Part shown: positions 25,401-36,809 of the stretch, piece after piece
Position numbering within the stretch: the stretch's first letter is position 1
How the letters are laid out: every line of letters starts with the position of its first letter
Notes under the pieces: generated by a model
What the model was told of the DNA's origin: nothing
Databases searched by the model: none
Seen by the model: the letters and a program-made list of their open reading frames with translations, nothing else
Made by a program: the position numbers and the translations under genes
NCBI GenBank assembly: GCA_030737875.1
Contig: CM060911.1
Coordinates: forward strand, 94,136,599 to 94,200,598
Reading direction: 5' to 3'
DNA from: Allium sativum
Lineage: Eukaryota > Streptophyta > Magnoliopsida > Asparagales > Amaryllidaceae
DNA length: 64,000 nucleotides

Positions 25401-25757
25401 GACATATCTTTTGATTCCCGCTATGCAATTTTGAATTTTCGGATTCATTGGAATGATATTCACAATTAGGTTCCATTATTTTTGGTTTCACTAAAATCCG
25501 GTTTGTTTTGCACCCGGTACATTCAATTGAAGTTTGAAATCGAATTATCGAACTACCGCGCCATTTTCAATTCCTTTTGTAAATGTAAATAAATATTTAT
25601 ATTCTAACGATGACGAATATAAATATATACGTTCGAATTCTATTCAAAATAAATTTCTCGTCGATATTATTTAAAATAATTCATTTTAAATAATCAAAAT
25701 TCGCTAAAATCACTAAAATAAAAATTTTAAATTGGCCCAGATTTCCGGGTTATTACA
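19435..25757 (-). mobile_element. 5' LTR of the LARD-like element
   Basis: Direct-repeat partner of 12071-18397 with the same order of repeats and GC island (24488-24780). One visible difference is a shorter G run near 24590 than near 17216. On the minus strand it starts TGTAATAACCCGGAAATC at 25757. Confidence 0.88.
23975..24165. repeat. 34-bp tandem array, second LTR copy
   Basis: Same units as at 16610-16800, six copies, contiguous, with the AAAAATCGAATTTTT core. Confidence 0.85.
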
Positions 25758-28471
25758 CTCCCAAAGGGAATGCACTAGTTTTGGAGGAGCATTATCGAGG
25801 TAAACAAACACAGAAATATTACAAGACAGAACATAAATAAAACAGCGGAAGAATCAGAAGATAAATTTCATTACTTTCAAAAAGAGTCAAAACCTTTTAC
25901 ATCCAAAGTACCAAATAGCCAAAGTCAATATTTTCCATTACAACAAATTCCGTCTTGCATAAATAAAGAAGCATAAACTTAAAACAACAAAAGTAGCTTA
26001 ATTCCCGAAAGGTAGCAGAAATGCAGCCATAGCATAGCTCAAGATCAAACCGTACATGAGCTGAACCGAAAGCAAGTGAAATCCAAGCTAAGTGCTAGAG
26101 TTTCCTCCCTGAGAACCCGGGGGGGAAACGAAAGAAAAAGAGGCGAAAGAAAATGGGTCAGTCATAAAGACTAGTAAGTCCTAGTGACTTTCAGCATAAA
26201 AACAGGTAAAGGTAACATGACATGTATAAACTAAAAGTAAACATAAGGATGACGACAAGATGGGCAAGATAGACTAAGATAGCATGATAATTCAAGTATA
26301 AATCAAGTATAGCATCGCATGTTCAAGATTCGCTGCACCAACTGTACTAGTATCCTAAACCCATGTCATATATTAACCATGAAATGATCCCATGGCCCAA
26401 TATCATGAAATGACCCATTACTAGGTCAAACAGAACGATCCACTAATCGATCGGCACCCTACAAGTTCTAGCTCGTCATGTGTCTATGTCATACGGCCCT
26501 ATCACGAATGTAGTTACCTGTGCTAGGTCCGCCATAGGGTGTATCAAGCCCTAGGGTGCCAACCACCAACATGAATCGAGCATGCACAGTGTAAACCTAC
26601 TGATGCCCAATGCCTTCTTTTTCAACTCCGGACTACGTGCACGACCATAGTCCGCCTGAACCTACACTGGCGCACCAACTCAGCCGTCGTTCTGGTCGCT
26701 TACAATTCAGCCCAGTAAACGTGCCTTACCCTGCCTAGTTCCAGGGTACCATGATACATCTAAGTGGGTTACTGCTGAAATGGACCGCGTATATACGGTT
26801 TCTGTCTAGCCGGTTAAATGTTGTCATTTAAATTCGTGACTTAACCCTTATCAGTCTAGCATGTCAAGTTGGTTAAGTGTTGTCTTTCAATTTCACGACT
26901 TAACACTATCATGTGGCATTAATTCATTAATGCACCCCAACCTCTCACATCGGACCTGTTGTTGTGGTCACTGGATATGCCGGGCGGTTCCGGGCAGAAT
27001 TGCACCACAACTCAGTCTGACCTCAGGTTTTCAAGCGCGATATGACCAACTACCCACATTGGATCCTAATGTTTGCAATCGCTGGATTTGTAGGGCGGTT
27101 CTAGGCAGAATTACACTGCAAACTCAACCCAAACTCGAGTTGGCCATTTTCAAGTTCACTCTAGTGTCATGTCTATGTTCAAATTTCAGGTCAAGTTCAT
27201 GTCAAGTTCGTGTCAAGTTTCATGGCAAGTTCATGTCAAGTTTCAACTTATGCCTATTATCAAGTTCATGATTCATGTTCATAACCAATTCATGTTTTGC
27301 CTAATCTACCCAAATCGTATTCCCATCGCACGTAAACGTGAATCGATCTAAATTACAAGTAAATCCAGATCCAGAAATAAATAGAATAACATCAAAACTA
27401 TGATAGGCAAAAAGGACGAGCATAAAGTGATAAAAGGGATTACAAGACTAGCATGGCATAACTTGAGACAATTGGTTACAACATCATTGGCATGTAGAAA
27501 ATAACAGGATTTCAAATCTAGCATAATAAGTTGATAGTCATGGCATAAGGTGATAGTCCAAAACTTGTTAATAATAGACTGATTCAACATCACAGGCACG
27601 ATAATGTTAAGGACATGAAAGAGTTTGATTTACAACATGAATAGGTCCAAACTGATTTCATAGCAATATTCCCAAATGTCAAGATCCAAGATGGAAACTA
27701 GAATAGGCGTGAATCGATTATCATAATTAAGTCCAATCTCACTTTATCTCATGTCCAAATTACAATTAACAAATTTAAATCTCAAAGTAACTAGAACTTA
27801 CAGATCGTGGTCTAAGAAATTGAGATGCAAAAGTTGAATCTATAAACTAGTCGTCGAATTGTTGAATCGTTGAATCTTGATTTGATTGTAGAAGCAAATC
27901 CCCAATATGCAATTCCTAGCCTAGTCTTCAAGAAACAGTCTTCGTGTTTTATATTAGTTTAATTTAATTTAAAAGAAGCCATATCCATCGAGAATTTGTG
28001 CAAAATAAGGTTAGAGAAGAATAGTGTAAAGAGAATGGGGCTAGGAGGCTGTTTATATAGGATTAGGCGGACGAATCTAGACTGAAAACGAGACCAGATA
28101 CATCAGAATGAACCCAGGCTCAAAACTGGGCTTCAGCACCAAGTCGACCCCCAGGTCGACCTGGTCCCTAGGAGGTCGACCATAGTGTCGACCCCTAGGT
28201 CGACCTGGTCCTAGGCGGGAAAATTCCTGCCCAGTCTGTGCTGGGGTTTGAATTCGAATTTCGAGCTGTTTTCGATTCTGAAAATTCCTAAAACTTCGGA
28301 GGGTCATATCTCCCTCATACGGACTCCGTTTCTCGAAAACTCGGACTTGTTTCCAACCAGAATTTCGAGACCAACGCAATGGCGCAAACCGTTTCCCTTG
28401 ATTCTTATTTTAAAATTTAATTCTTCCTTGATTTATGGTTTTAACATGTTATTAAAATACCGGGTATTACA
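25758..28471 (-). mobile_element. Distal part of the 5' LTR of element A
   Basis: Continues the LTR interrupted at 12070. On the minus strand it begins TGTAATACCCGGTATT at 28471. It shares blocks with the LTRs of element B (for example the reverse complement of GCGACCAGAACGACGG and the CGGTTCCGGGCAGAATT motif), so A and B are related families. No gene is present; the 136- and 100-residue frames inside are chance. Confidence 0.87.
28051..28060 (-). promoter_or_regulatory. TATA-like box in the 5' LTR of element A
   Basis: CTATATAAAC on the minus strand, about 90-150 bp downstream of five GTCGAC sites (28142-28204). Probable U3/R boundary. Confidence 0.5.
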
Positions 28472-29863
28472 ATGTATGTGCCTGCTGTTGGAGAAGCTTT
28501 TGAAACTTTTGGAGACTTGGTGTGCCGTCCTATAAGCCATGATGGACTGTGAGACTTTCCATTAGAAACAAGTTTATGAACAACTCCATCATTGCTTCCT
28601 TCACCAATTGCTTTTTCAATCTTCTCCTGGAAAATAAAGCAGTTTTAAAATGTGACATTAAATAAAATTAACAATTTTTAAACCAGAATTGCGGCATATA
28701 CAGACTGAAACCCAAAGTAAAAGATCACACCCATTGCTATGATCGATCCTGCTATCGGTTTCAACAAAACATGATCTAATTCTACAATAATGATGATCAT
28801 GTGCAAAATGAAGCATTGTTTTTGACACCTGATTGATGAGAAAATAAAATTCTTACAATCCTGTAATTCATTATTGAAGCATCAGTCTTATACACCTTTC
28901 CTTCTTTCCGCTTGCGAGTTTTAACATAAAGTTCTCCATCAGATTCCTTGGCCTGATAAAAATTAAAAACATTAGATAGTAAAAGGATATCAAACCAATT
29001 GTTCCAGAACATATATCACTAATATTGCTAAACAAGTTAAAAAAGGATATGTAGTTTATTCACAAGTTAAACGAGGATACTGCATTCGAGTTAAACATGG
29101 ATACTGCAATATTCGAGTTAAATAAGCAAAATACATACCATTTTATGCTGAATTTGGCAAAAAAGTTTTGGACCAGCAGTGTGCGCGTCAGTATACGATT
29201 TCCGATTTGCAGAATTTGTAAGGGCCTTGGACTACAAAACAACATGAAATAAATATGTTTATCTGACTGATTTGAATGAATAAAAAGGGGAAAAAATTAT
29301 GTGATAAAACTTAAAATTATACCTGAACTTTTTCATCTCCCCAAAACTGCAAGAGTACTTTGAAATCCTGAAGTGGAATTTCGTCCGGCCTATTTTCAAG
29401 CCTCTCTTCATTAGTTTCATAAGCCGTATAGTGTGCCTTTTTAATACGACTCTTGTACCCCCTCCAAGCGTCATGAATTGACCTCAAAATACAATATTCA
29501 CATTCATTCGGAATAATATACCATTGCTTAAATACAAATCAAACATTAAAAAGAACAGTCATGCTACTTTTGTGACAAATTTATTATATTTAAGTAAAAT
29601 TCAGCTAAGTTTGCAAATTACCTTCACATAGCTTCACAACGTGTCTTTCATACTAGCAGGAACATCAAACCAAGACTTGTAAGTAAGTGGAACACTCCTC
29701 TACAGCGTTCCTAAAAAATAACTCAGTTCAGTCATTACTTGGTCATCGTCTGAAATAGGTTGGCCCCAATCATTCATTTGGATTACAACCCTTTTGTCAT
29801 ATGGCCTTGAATGAACTTTATCCATCTTTGTTTTTCCCCTGAGCCTTCTGGGAGCTCCGACTA
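28472..29863 (-). pseudogene. En/Spm (Ptta)-type transposase-like exons
   Basis: Five exon-like blocks on the minus strand, each bounded by AG and GT. About 29863-29625 has VVIQMNDWGQPISDD and SYFLGTL. About 29530-29325 has HDAWRGYKSRIKK, RPDEIPLQDF and QFWGDEKVQ. About 29232-29138 has ALTNSANRKSYTDAHTAGP. About 28952-28857 has AKESDGELYVKTRKR. About 28628-28472 has EKIEKAIGEGSNDG. This series is the plant Ptta/En/Spm transposase family pattern. Stops occur in the first block (after FLGTL and again near its end). Gypsy A interrupts the last exon. The exact function of this family in CACTA movement is not established by the sequence. Confidence 0.7.
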
Positions 29864-29959
29864 CCGTTACAAAGTACATACAATAGTAATGAGAAGGCTA
29901 GGCAAAACATAAATGAGAAATTAAACTATTAAAATCAGAACTCAATCAAATACTACCTT

Positions 29960-30590
29960 CATCTTCTGCTACTTCATCTTCTTCGTTTTCAATATTTGTC
30001 GAGACATTGCCAATAACAGCCTTATTCCTTACACTTCCACTGCTGTTAATCCTCTGGCGTTCTCGCATAGCCAAATAAGCCGCCGCTGTTCCTATCCCTT
30101 CATTGTGTGGTAACTCAACGCTACATGGTGGACCATCAGATTGCGTACGAGTTGGTACTTCCCTTGCCTTAGGAGTTGCATTATTATCAGTTGCAGATTC
30201 GACATTGGCTCGTGAACGAGTTGTTGGTCCAGACTAAGGCTTTGTAACCCTATCTTTTCTGGTTCTCTAAAATACGCACACAAAAACAATAAAATAAAAA
30301 AATGAAGCTAGTCTATGATTACCAACATAAAATTAATTCTTTAGCTATAACGCACCTTCTTTACCTGATTTCTTGAAGTATCATCTTCAAATTCTGGAAC
30401 ATAATCTTCGCTTTCCTCATCAAGCATCTTTGATTTTGCTTTATTTTTCCCAAATTCGTTTCTCATTCCAGAAACTAATTTAGGCATCCCAAGTTTTTCA
30501 AAAACTTTATTCTTTTGTGAGACATTTTTGTCTTTCTCCATTTCGTACTCTGTAAGCGGTGGAGGTGGTGGAGGTGATAGATCATCATTC
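29960..30590 (-). pseudogene. Middle exons of the CACTA gene (low-complexity linker)
   Basis: Two exon-like blocks. About 30590-30352 starts after a TTTTAG acceptor with a Pro run (SPPPPPPL) and reads into MPKLVSGMRNEFGKNKAK and an acidic EESEDYVPEFEDD. About 30265-29960 reads TTRSRANVESATDNNATP and AYLAMRERQRINSSG and ends in an acidic EEDEVAEDE, with one TAG near its start. No catalytic motif; it looks like the charged linker of the same gene. Confidence 0.5.
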
Positions 30591-30675
30591 TAAAAGTAAT
30601 TAAACAAGACATTATTGTAAATATTAGAAAAATATGTAGATCATATATTAGAAGATCAGGTTGTAGTCTTCTTAC

Positions 30676-31080
30676 CAGAAACTCATTCTCATCTGTATTT
30701 TCCTCTTCATCATGTGGAGTATTGAAATCCAATTTACTCTTGACACCTGCTGAGTTGGTATTCAAAGTTGCATCGCTGACTTCAGTTGGATTTTCCTTCT
30801 CAGGTAACTTCATCAAACTACTGATTCTAGTTGACTTCTTGCTGACTGCTTTTTTCTTTTTCATACGCGGACTCGCAGCGGTTTTTCTTATCACTTCTGG
30901 ATTGTTTGTCACTGGATTATTTAGCCGTTCCGACTTTCTAGGAGAAAAGACTTGATCGGTCTGCTTGTTGTTGATAGGTGGACTCACAGCAGCTTCGCTA
31001 ATCATTTGGGAATTGTTTAGCCTTGTCTACTTTCTAGGAGTAAAGACTTGATTGATCTGCTGCTTCTTTTCTGCTACTTG
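30676..31080 (-). pseudogene. Basic repeat exon of the CACTA gene
   Basis: Reads QVFSPRKSERLNN, MKKKKAVSKKSTR and acidic DEEENTDENEFL, ending at a good donor (TTTCTG|GTAAGA). Upstream in the same frame is a second copy of the unit (QVFTPRK, stop, TRLNN), so the protein held an internal repeat of about 25-30 residues that is now broken by a TAG. A basic, Ser/Pro-rich region of this kind could be a nuclear-localisation or DNA-binding linker; this is inference. Confidence 0.5.
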
Positions 31081-31257
31081 TTAAAGATGGTGAGAGGTGA
31101 CAAACTACCGTTTATGTGATTTCTCATCTACAACATACAAGTTCTTTATTATTCTACTAAGTGCACTAAAAATCAAACAAGAACTAAATGAAAAACGTAT
31201 TCAGCAAAATGACCAACTTCATCAAAATATTACAAATAAGAAGACACGTTTATACCT

Positions 31258-31612
31258 AGAAACAGATTCTTCCTCGGGCGTACGATGACATGTGGCTGCA
31301 TTCTTTTAATTGGCTCGGTACTATCCTCGACGATAGTGTCAACATAGAAATCAATGTAATCACCATTATTTTTTATTTGCATCATAAACAACAGCTCTAC
31401 ATCATTGGCCACCAATTTTCACCCACTCGTTGGACGTTTCCATGCATATATTCCTCCAATTTCAGTGTACTCTAGCTCTTCCTTGACAAACTCCATCAGT
31501 ACTATGTACGAAAACCTATCCAGATCAACATCCTTGACAATACCTCTTCTCCACCAACATATCCATTCTTCCCAAATTTTCCCTTGTGATGGAACCTAAG
31601 ATTTGCCTCCAT
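31258..31612 (-). pseudogene. N-terminal PB1-like exon of the CACTA gene
   Basis: From an ATG at 31612 it reads MEANLRFHHKGKFGKNGYVG, then (after a frameshift) IVKDVDLDRFSYIV and MEFVKEELEYTEIGGIYAW, then a TGA, then VANDVELLFMMQIKNNGDY, ending at a splice donor after RKNLFLG. The FHH.G.F..YVGG...DVD.D..SY pattern is the PB1-like N-terminal module found in plant MULE and other transposon proteins. One frameshift and one stop make this copy inactive. Confidence 0.55.
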
Positions 31613-31619
31613 CCTAGGC

Positions 31620-32520
31620 AAAATGGAGAAATTAGCACTCGATTAAAATAATTACAAAATAAAATAAACCAACCGCATTTTAAAATAAAGCAGCCACTTC
31701 ACTAACATGTAATATAGGCAGAAACAACATTTTCTTACTTAAATAACATGCAGTTATTTTCCTTGAAACACCACAAGTTTTGCAGTTATTTTCCTTTTCA
31801 TTTTTTGCCCAATATATAGCATGCAGTCATTTGGACATGCATGTATTCTTTGGTAATCGAGGCCTAAATTTACACACAAATAACATGCAGCCATCAAAAC
31901 TTATGAAGTTCTGCCCATAATTTTTCCTCGCTCTTCACTAATTTACACACAAATAACATACGCAAATATTATTTAGCCATGATTATAAGGCAAAAAAACA
32001 GAATAATATCATATAAGCAGTGCTCAACATAAGTTTGTTACAAAAATAAACATAATAATAAAATCAGGAATATGATTACGTCTGAATACACAAGTAAATC
32101 TGTGAATTATGCAACACAACAATCAAATTAGGAAATACTTGAAATATACATTGAGTGATACCTTAAGCAGCAGATTAAATCGAAGCCCTAACTGAAATTT
32201 GAGACCCAGACGAACCCTGTTGAAGACCTAATTGAAACACCGAAGCCCTAATTGAGCTTGAACTCGAACTTGCCTTAATCGAACCCCAATTAAGCTTGTA
32301 AACTTGAACTTTTAGCCCTTATTGAAATTGCAAGTGAGAGTCTTTGACAGATTGAGCGGCGGCGTATTTTGTTAAGTTTTCGATTGAAACCCTAATTGAA
32401 AATTTGGCTAAGTTTTTTGCCGCTTTGTTTTTTGTTTTTTGTTTTTGCTTCCTGCGTTAAAGATTATTTCACGTCACACGGATTGCTAACGTGAACTGTT
32501 GGATCGTAATCACCCGGATT
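31620..32520 (-). other. 5' non-coding region of the CACTA gene
   Basis: AT-rich, no credible frame. It includes several CCCTAATTGAAA-type short repeats (about 32190-32400), which may be the transcribed leader. Nothing else recognised. Confidence 0.4.
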
Positions 32521-32529
32521 GATAAATTT

Positions 32530-32677
32530 ATTCACGTGGCTACTGCAACACCTTGGATTTTCTATGGTAACACTTTGAAGCCTGTGTTGCAATAGACAAA
32601 AAACAGCATACCTATACTAACATTATAGCTAGCAACACCTTGGATTTTCGTTGCGATGGGCCATCTATGGCGTAGTG
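32530..32677 (-). repeat. CACTA terminal and subterminal repeats
   Basis: Terminus CACTACGCCATAG on the minus strand at 32677. GCAACACCTTGGATTTTC (plus strand) occurs twice, at about 32547 and 32632, with looser copies between. The subterminal repeats of CACTA elements are the usual binding sites of their own DNA-binding protein. Confidence 0.7.
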
Positions 32678-32869
32678 AACGCTTTTTTAAAGCTAAATAT
32701 AAAGCTTTTTCAACCCAATTGATTACAAAAGTGCTAAAAATTAATAAATATGATGATAACATATAATTTTGAGCAATTAGTGTGCTTTTAGTAGACTTTC
32801 AATTTTGTAAAATAATATATTAGTACATTTAATTATGTTAAAATACATACAATTTAAGCTATAATTATG

Positions 32870-33014
32870 AAAAAAGTAGACGGATAATTTTCGGATGCGG
32901 ATATGCCTATATCTGCATCCGCATCCGCATTTTCGGATATCGGATATTTATCCGCTTTTCGGATACGGATGCGGACGTAGTTCGGATTTTTCGGGTATCC
33001 GTTGACAGCCCTAG
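32870..33014 (-). repeat. hAT-like non-autonomous repeat end
   Basis: GGATGCGGATAT, GCATCCGCATCCGCAT and TTCGGATATCGGATATT modules end in GTATCCGTTGACAGCCCTAG at 33014. On the minus strand this starts CTAGGGCTGTCAACGG, a common plant hAT-type terminus. The other end is not clear. Confidence 0.45.
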
Positions 33015-33400
33015 ATGCATGTTTTGCAGAGAAGTCACTTTAGGTAGCTTTCCTTTGTTCCACTCCACTTTCATATGCAAGAAAAGCAGAGTGCATAAAC
33101 TGCAGATCAGGTAATGTTTGCTGCGTAGCAAGGTACATCACTAGTGATTCATAATCTTCATCCAAACCATTAGTAATAACCAAAACTTGTTCACTGTCTG
33201 AAATCTTGTGGCCACCAACATTAGCTTGTCAAAAAAATTCTTGGTCTTGGTTAAGTAGTCTCGCATTGGCATTTCTTCCTTTGTAGCATTTTGTAGCTCC
33301 CTTCTATAATGCATTATCCTAGGTGAGGATTGATAATTGAAGATTTGTTCAATAGATGTCCAGATATCATATGTTGTATTGCATCCAACAATTTGAAAAG
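33015..33400 (-). pseudogene. Ty1/copia gag relic
   Basis: On the minus strand the frame reads IVGCNTTYDIWTSIEQIF, then RIMHYRRELQNATKEE and MPMRDYLTKTKNFFDKL, the core of plant copia Gag. It then breaks down through a frameshift near 33230. It continues upstream only as unrecognisable sequence to about 33740, where AAGGTATCGGAAC may be a decayed primer-binding site. No pol remains. Confidence 0.6.
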
Positions 33401-33740
33401 GAGATTAGACCTGATGGATAACAGGATTGTGGGTATCACCTTTTTCTTGAAGGAAGTGATATTCATGAATTTACGGTGGGATATCAGAGTGCAGATCGAA
33501 AATGATTCTCAAAGCATTTGCAGCCAGGTGGAAATGAGGATAAAAGGTCAAATTCTTCCTTGGCGTAGAGCAAAGGGCAACGAAGAACCGATGAGAACAG
33601 ACACTTGATCGAAGAGAAAGGTATCTCTCCGATGATGACAATTTTCTGAGAAGAATCTCTTAAACAACAATTGTCTCTCTTCAGTTTTGGTGATTTGCTT
33701 GCTTATGGATTTAGAAGGTGCCGTTAGGCTATTGTTCCGA

Positions 33741-35285
33741 TACCTTAATAGCTTTCAACAGAAATGAACTTTATTTCATAAGAAAAAATGCACAGAGTGT
33801 AATTCATCATTTTTACAACAAATTGCTAGGATGCCCAAAACATAAGAGGCCCAAATGGTGCGGGATTCATCCCAGACGCACAAATTATATCCTCCCATGA
33901 ATTATGGACATTGATTTATTTTCGTACTAAGCTGCGCATGTTTATTGCGGGCACTGTAGCAATGTCTTTTTTACAATAGCATGCACTATGTATTTATACA
34001 GGAAAAATAAAAGTAACTATAATGGGCTTTGGTCTAAGTGTAGGATAATGAATACCGCGGGATGACCCATGTGTATATTTGATAAAGGGGAGAACATGCT
34101 CCAGTTAGGTTATTATCTCAATAGAACATAACTGCAATTAGTCAAGTAGGTGCAACTGAATTGATATAGATGAGACAATTTTCTGATATATCAACTTCTT
34201 GCTATGACACCGAAAGATTTTCAACCAAAATTGATGGTTGTAATGCACGCAGAAAGTTGAAGAATGAAGACTTTGATCTGACTTTGTTTCTTGGCATAAC
34301 GCAGCACAATGGTTGGTTAAACTTGATTTTACAACCAATGTCAGACAGATATTTGCTAAACTACATTCAAAATCCTCAAATGATGAAAATTAATAGATGA
34401 GGATCACTGCTGCAAAGCAATTAGGCTTTTATACAAGGTTGAGTTTTGATAATTTAATGTAAATTAAGTTTGTTGAATTGTTAGATAGCAAGATAGTTGA
34501 GATTGTTCGTACTAAGATGATAAAACTAAGAACCATACTAGCAACTTTTAATCATTACATTCGATTGTGCAAAGTATTTATATAATGCTTATTGTGCTAT
34601 TAAGCGATCAGCGCACATATACAACCTAAACCCTAAGCTCACATGCTTTTTGTTTTTGATGTGTTCATCCATCTTTTTCTTCATCGAATTCTACCCTACT
34701 ACAAAAATGAATGAATGCAAATAAAAAAATTGTGAATAAAGATTGAATTTAGCAAAATAGAAGAAGAAATGAAGATGAATTTCAAAGCCGTGAAAAACAG
34801 CGGCAATAAAAAAACGAACGAATTAGGGTTGAATACGTGATTATTTCAATGGTTGAGTGCGAGATTAGAAAGAGATCAATGTAATATTAGGAAGCACGGA
34901 AAGTTTATTATGTTTTAGTTTTTTAGTTGTAGTAATAGGAAGAGGAAATTGGAGTGTGTTTAGTACTACACAAAATATATGAAATTTCTCGACTAATAAG
35001 AATGTTGTGATGAAGTAGCATCAATAGATGGTCTCTGTGGTGTGTGGTATGGATGGAATATTAGATATTTCCATTAATGTAAAATTGGATGTTGAAATCC
35101 ACCTGTTTCTATAAAAGCATGAAGATGAAAATACAATAATTGAAACATAGTACTAAAAGAAAAGAAAATTAAATACACAATCCTCTTTATTTAATAGTAA
35201 AATTGCAAAAAAAAACAAAAATTGAACAATCCAAGCGAAGGACAAAACAACTACAACCATCTGCCTCATACAAACTTTCAATTAA
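33741..35285. other. AT-rich stretch, nothing recognised
   Basis: No gene, LTR end or inverted repeat that I can support. The first part may be the eroded LTR of the copia relic; the last part is 3' flank of the reductase gene. Confidence 0.4.
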
Positions 35286-36407
<1,122 letters not shown>

Positions 36408-36487
36408 CTGCATGTTATAATATCAAGACGATTAACTCATTTGTTCACCTCACACGACATGGGATTAAATCTTGTACATCTCTGCAA

Positions 36488-36496
36488 TAGTTCCCC
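36488..36496. repeat. 9-bp target-site duplication, left copy
   Basis: TAGTTCCCC here is repeated exactly at 63492-63500 on the other side of the PMD element. Nine bp is the standard duplication length of Mutator-like elements. Confidence 0.8.
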
Positions 36497-36584
36497 GGGA
36501 AAATCACGTACTTAGCCTTGTTTCTATAAAATATAACATGAATAGACTTGTTTCATAAATAATAACAAAAATAGACCTGTTTTG

Positions 36585-36665
36585 GTTAGGAGGGTAGACG
36601 AAGGCGAGTTTTGGAAACACATCTTCATTAAACACGAAGGCGTATTTCCAAAACTCGCCTTCGTT
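36585..36665. repeat. Subterminal palindromes, left end
   Basis: CGAAGGCGAGTTTTGGAAAC and its inverted form TTTCCAAAACTCGCCTTCG lie within 75 bp and could form a hairpin. The right end (63322-63402) has the same palindrome twice. Probably part of the long terminal inverted repeat. Confidence 0.7.
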
Positions 36666-36809
36666 AATTCCCTGCATACAAAACACCCCAACCTGAGACC
36701 ATTCTTCCCCCTTTTCTCTTCTTCATTCCTGTGCGAAAATACAAAAAAAAGCTCAAATTAAAGCCAATTTCCTCCATTTTTTCATCCAATTCATTCGTAG
36801 AAGACAACA

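Larger units (their letters stand above)
12071..25757 (-). mobile_element. LARD-like gypsy element with 6.3-kb LTRs
   Basis: Two direct repeats of 6327 and 6323 bp (12071-18397 and 19435-25757) flank 1037 bp. On the minus strand the LTR runs TGTAATAACCCGG ... GGGTTTTTACA. The primer-binding site and purine tract are in the right places for a minus-strand element. The flanks are CTCAC (12066-12070) and CTCCC (25758-25762), a 5-bp target duplication with one change. No gag, pol or other gene is present, so replication must rely on proteins from elsewhere. This fits the LARD type (large retrotransposon derivative) known in cereals; whether it belongs to a named family cannot be told here. Confidence 0.88.
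5640..28471 (-). mobile_element. Ty3/Gypsy chromovirus-like element A, degenerate and nested
   Basis: Full span of a minus-strand gypsy element. The 5' LTR is 28471-25758 plus 12070-12039, split by the LARD-like insertion. The primer-binding site follows at 12038-12025 (TTGGTATCAGAGC, initiator-tRNA-Met type). Gag is 11851-10883 and pol runs about 10819-7528. A purine tract lies at 6921-6910, and the 3' LTR starts at 6909 and is cut at about 5640. The order PR-RT-RNase H-integrase plus a C-terminal chromodomain-like segment places it among plant chromoviruses, probably the Tekay/Del group. At least six stops and two frameshifts show it is inactive. The base pairs next to its 5' end are ATGTA; the matching target duplication is not visible. 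Confidence 0.88.
28472..32677 (-). mobile_element. CACTA (En/Spm) element, truncated
   Basis: On the minus strand the sequence at 32677 starts CACTACGCCATAGATGG, a CACTA terminus. Subterminal copies of GAAAATCCAAGGTGTTGC follow (about 32530-32660), the usual CACTA end structure. About 1 kb further in starts a multi-exon gene with an En/Spm-type transposase-like segment. The element is cut at 28472 by gypsy element A, which lies inside an exon; the other terminus is not in the window. Confidence 0.75.

Noticed and set aside
34138..34400. Overlapping 66- and 76-residue frames
   Set aside because: No motif, no flanking gene structure, AT-rich; chance frames.
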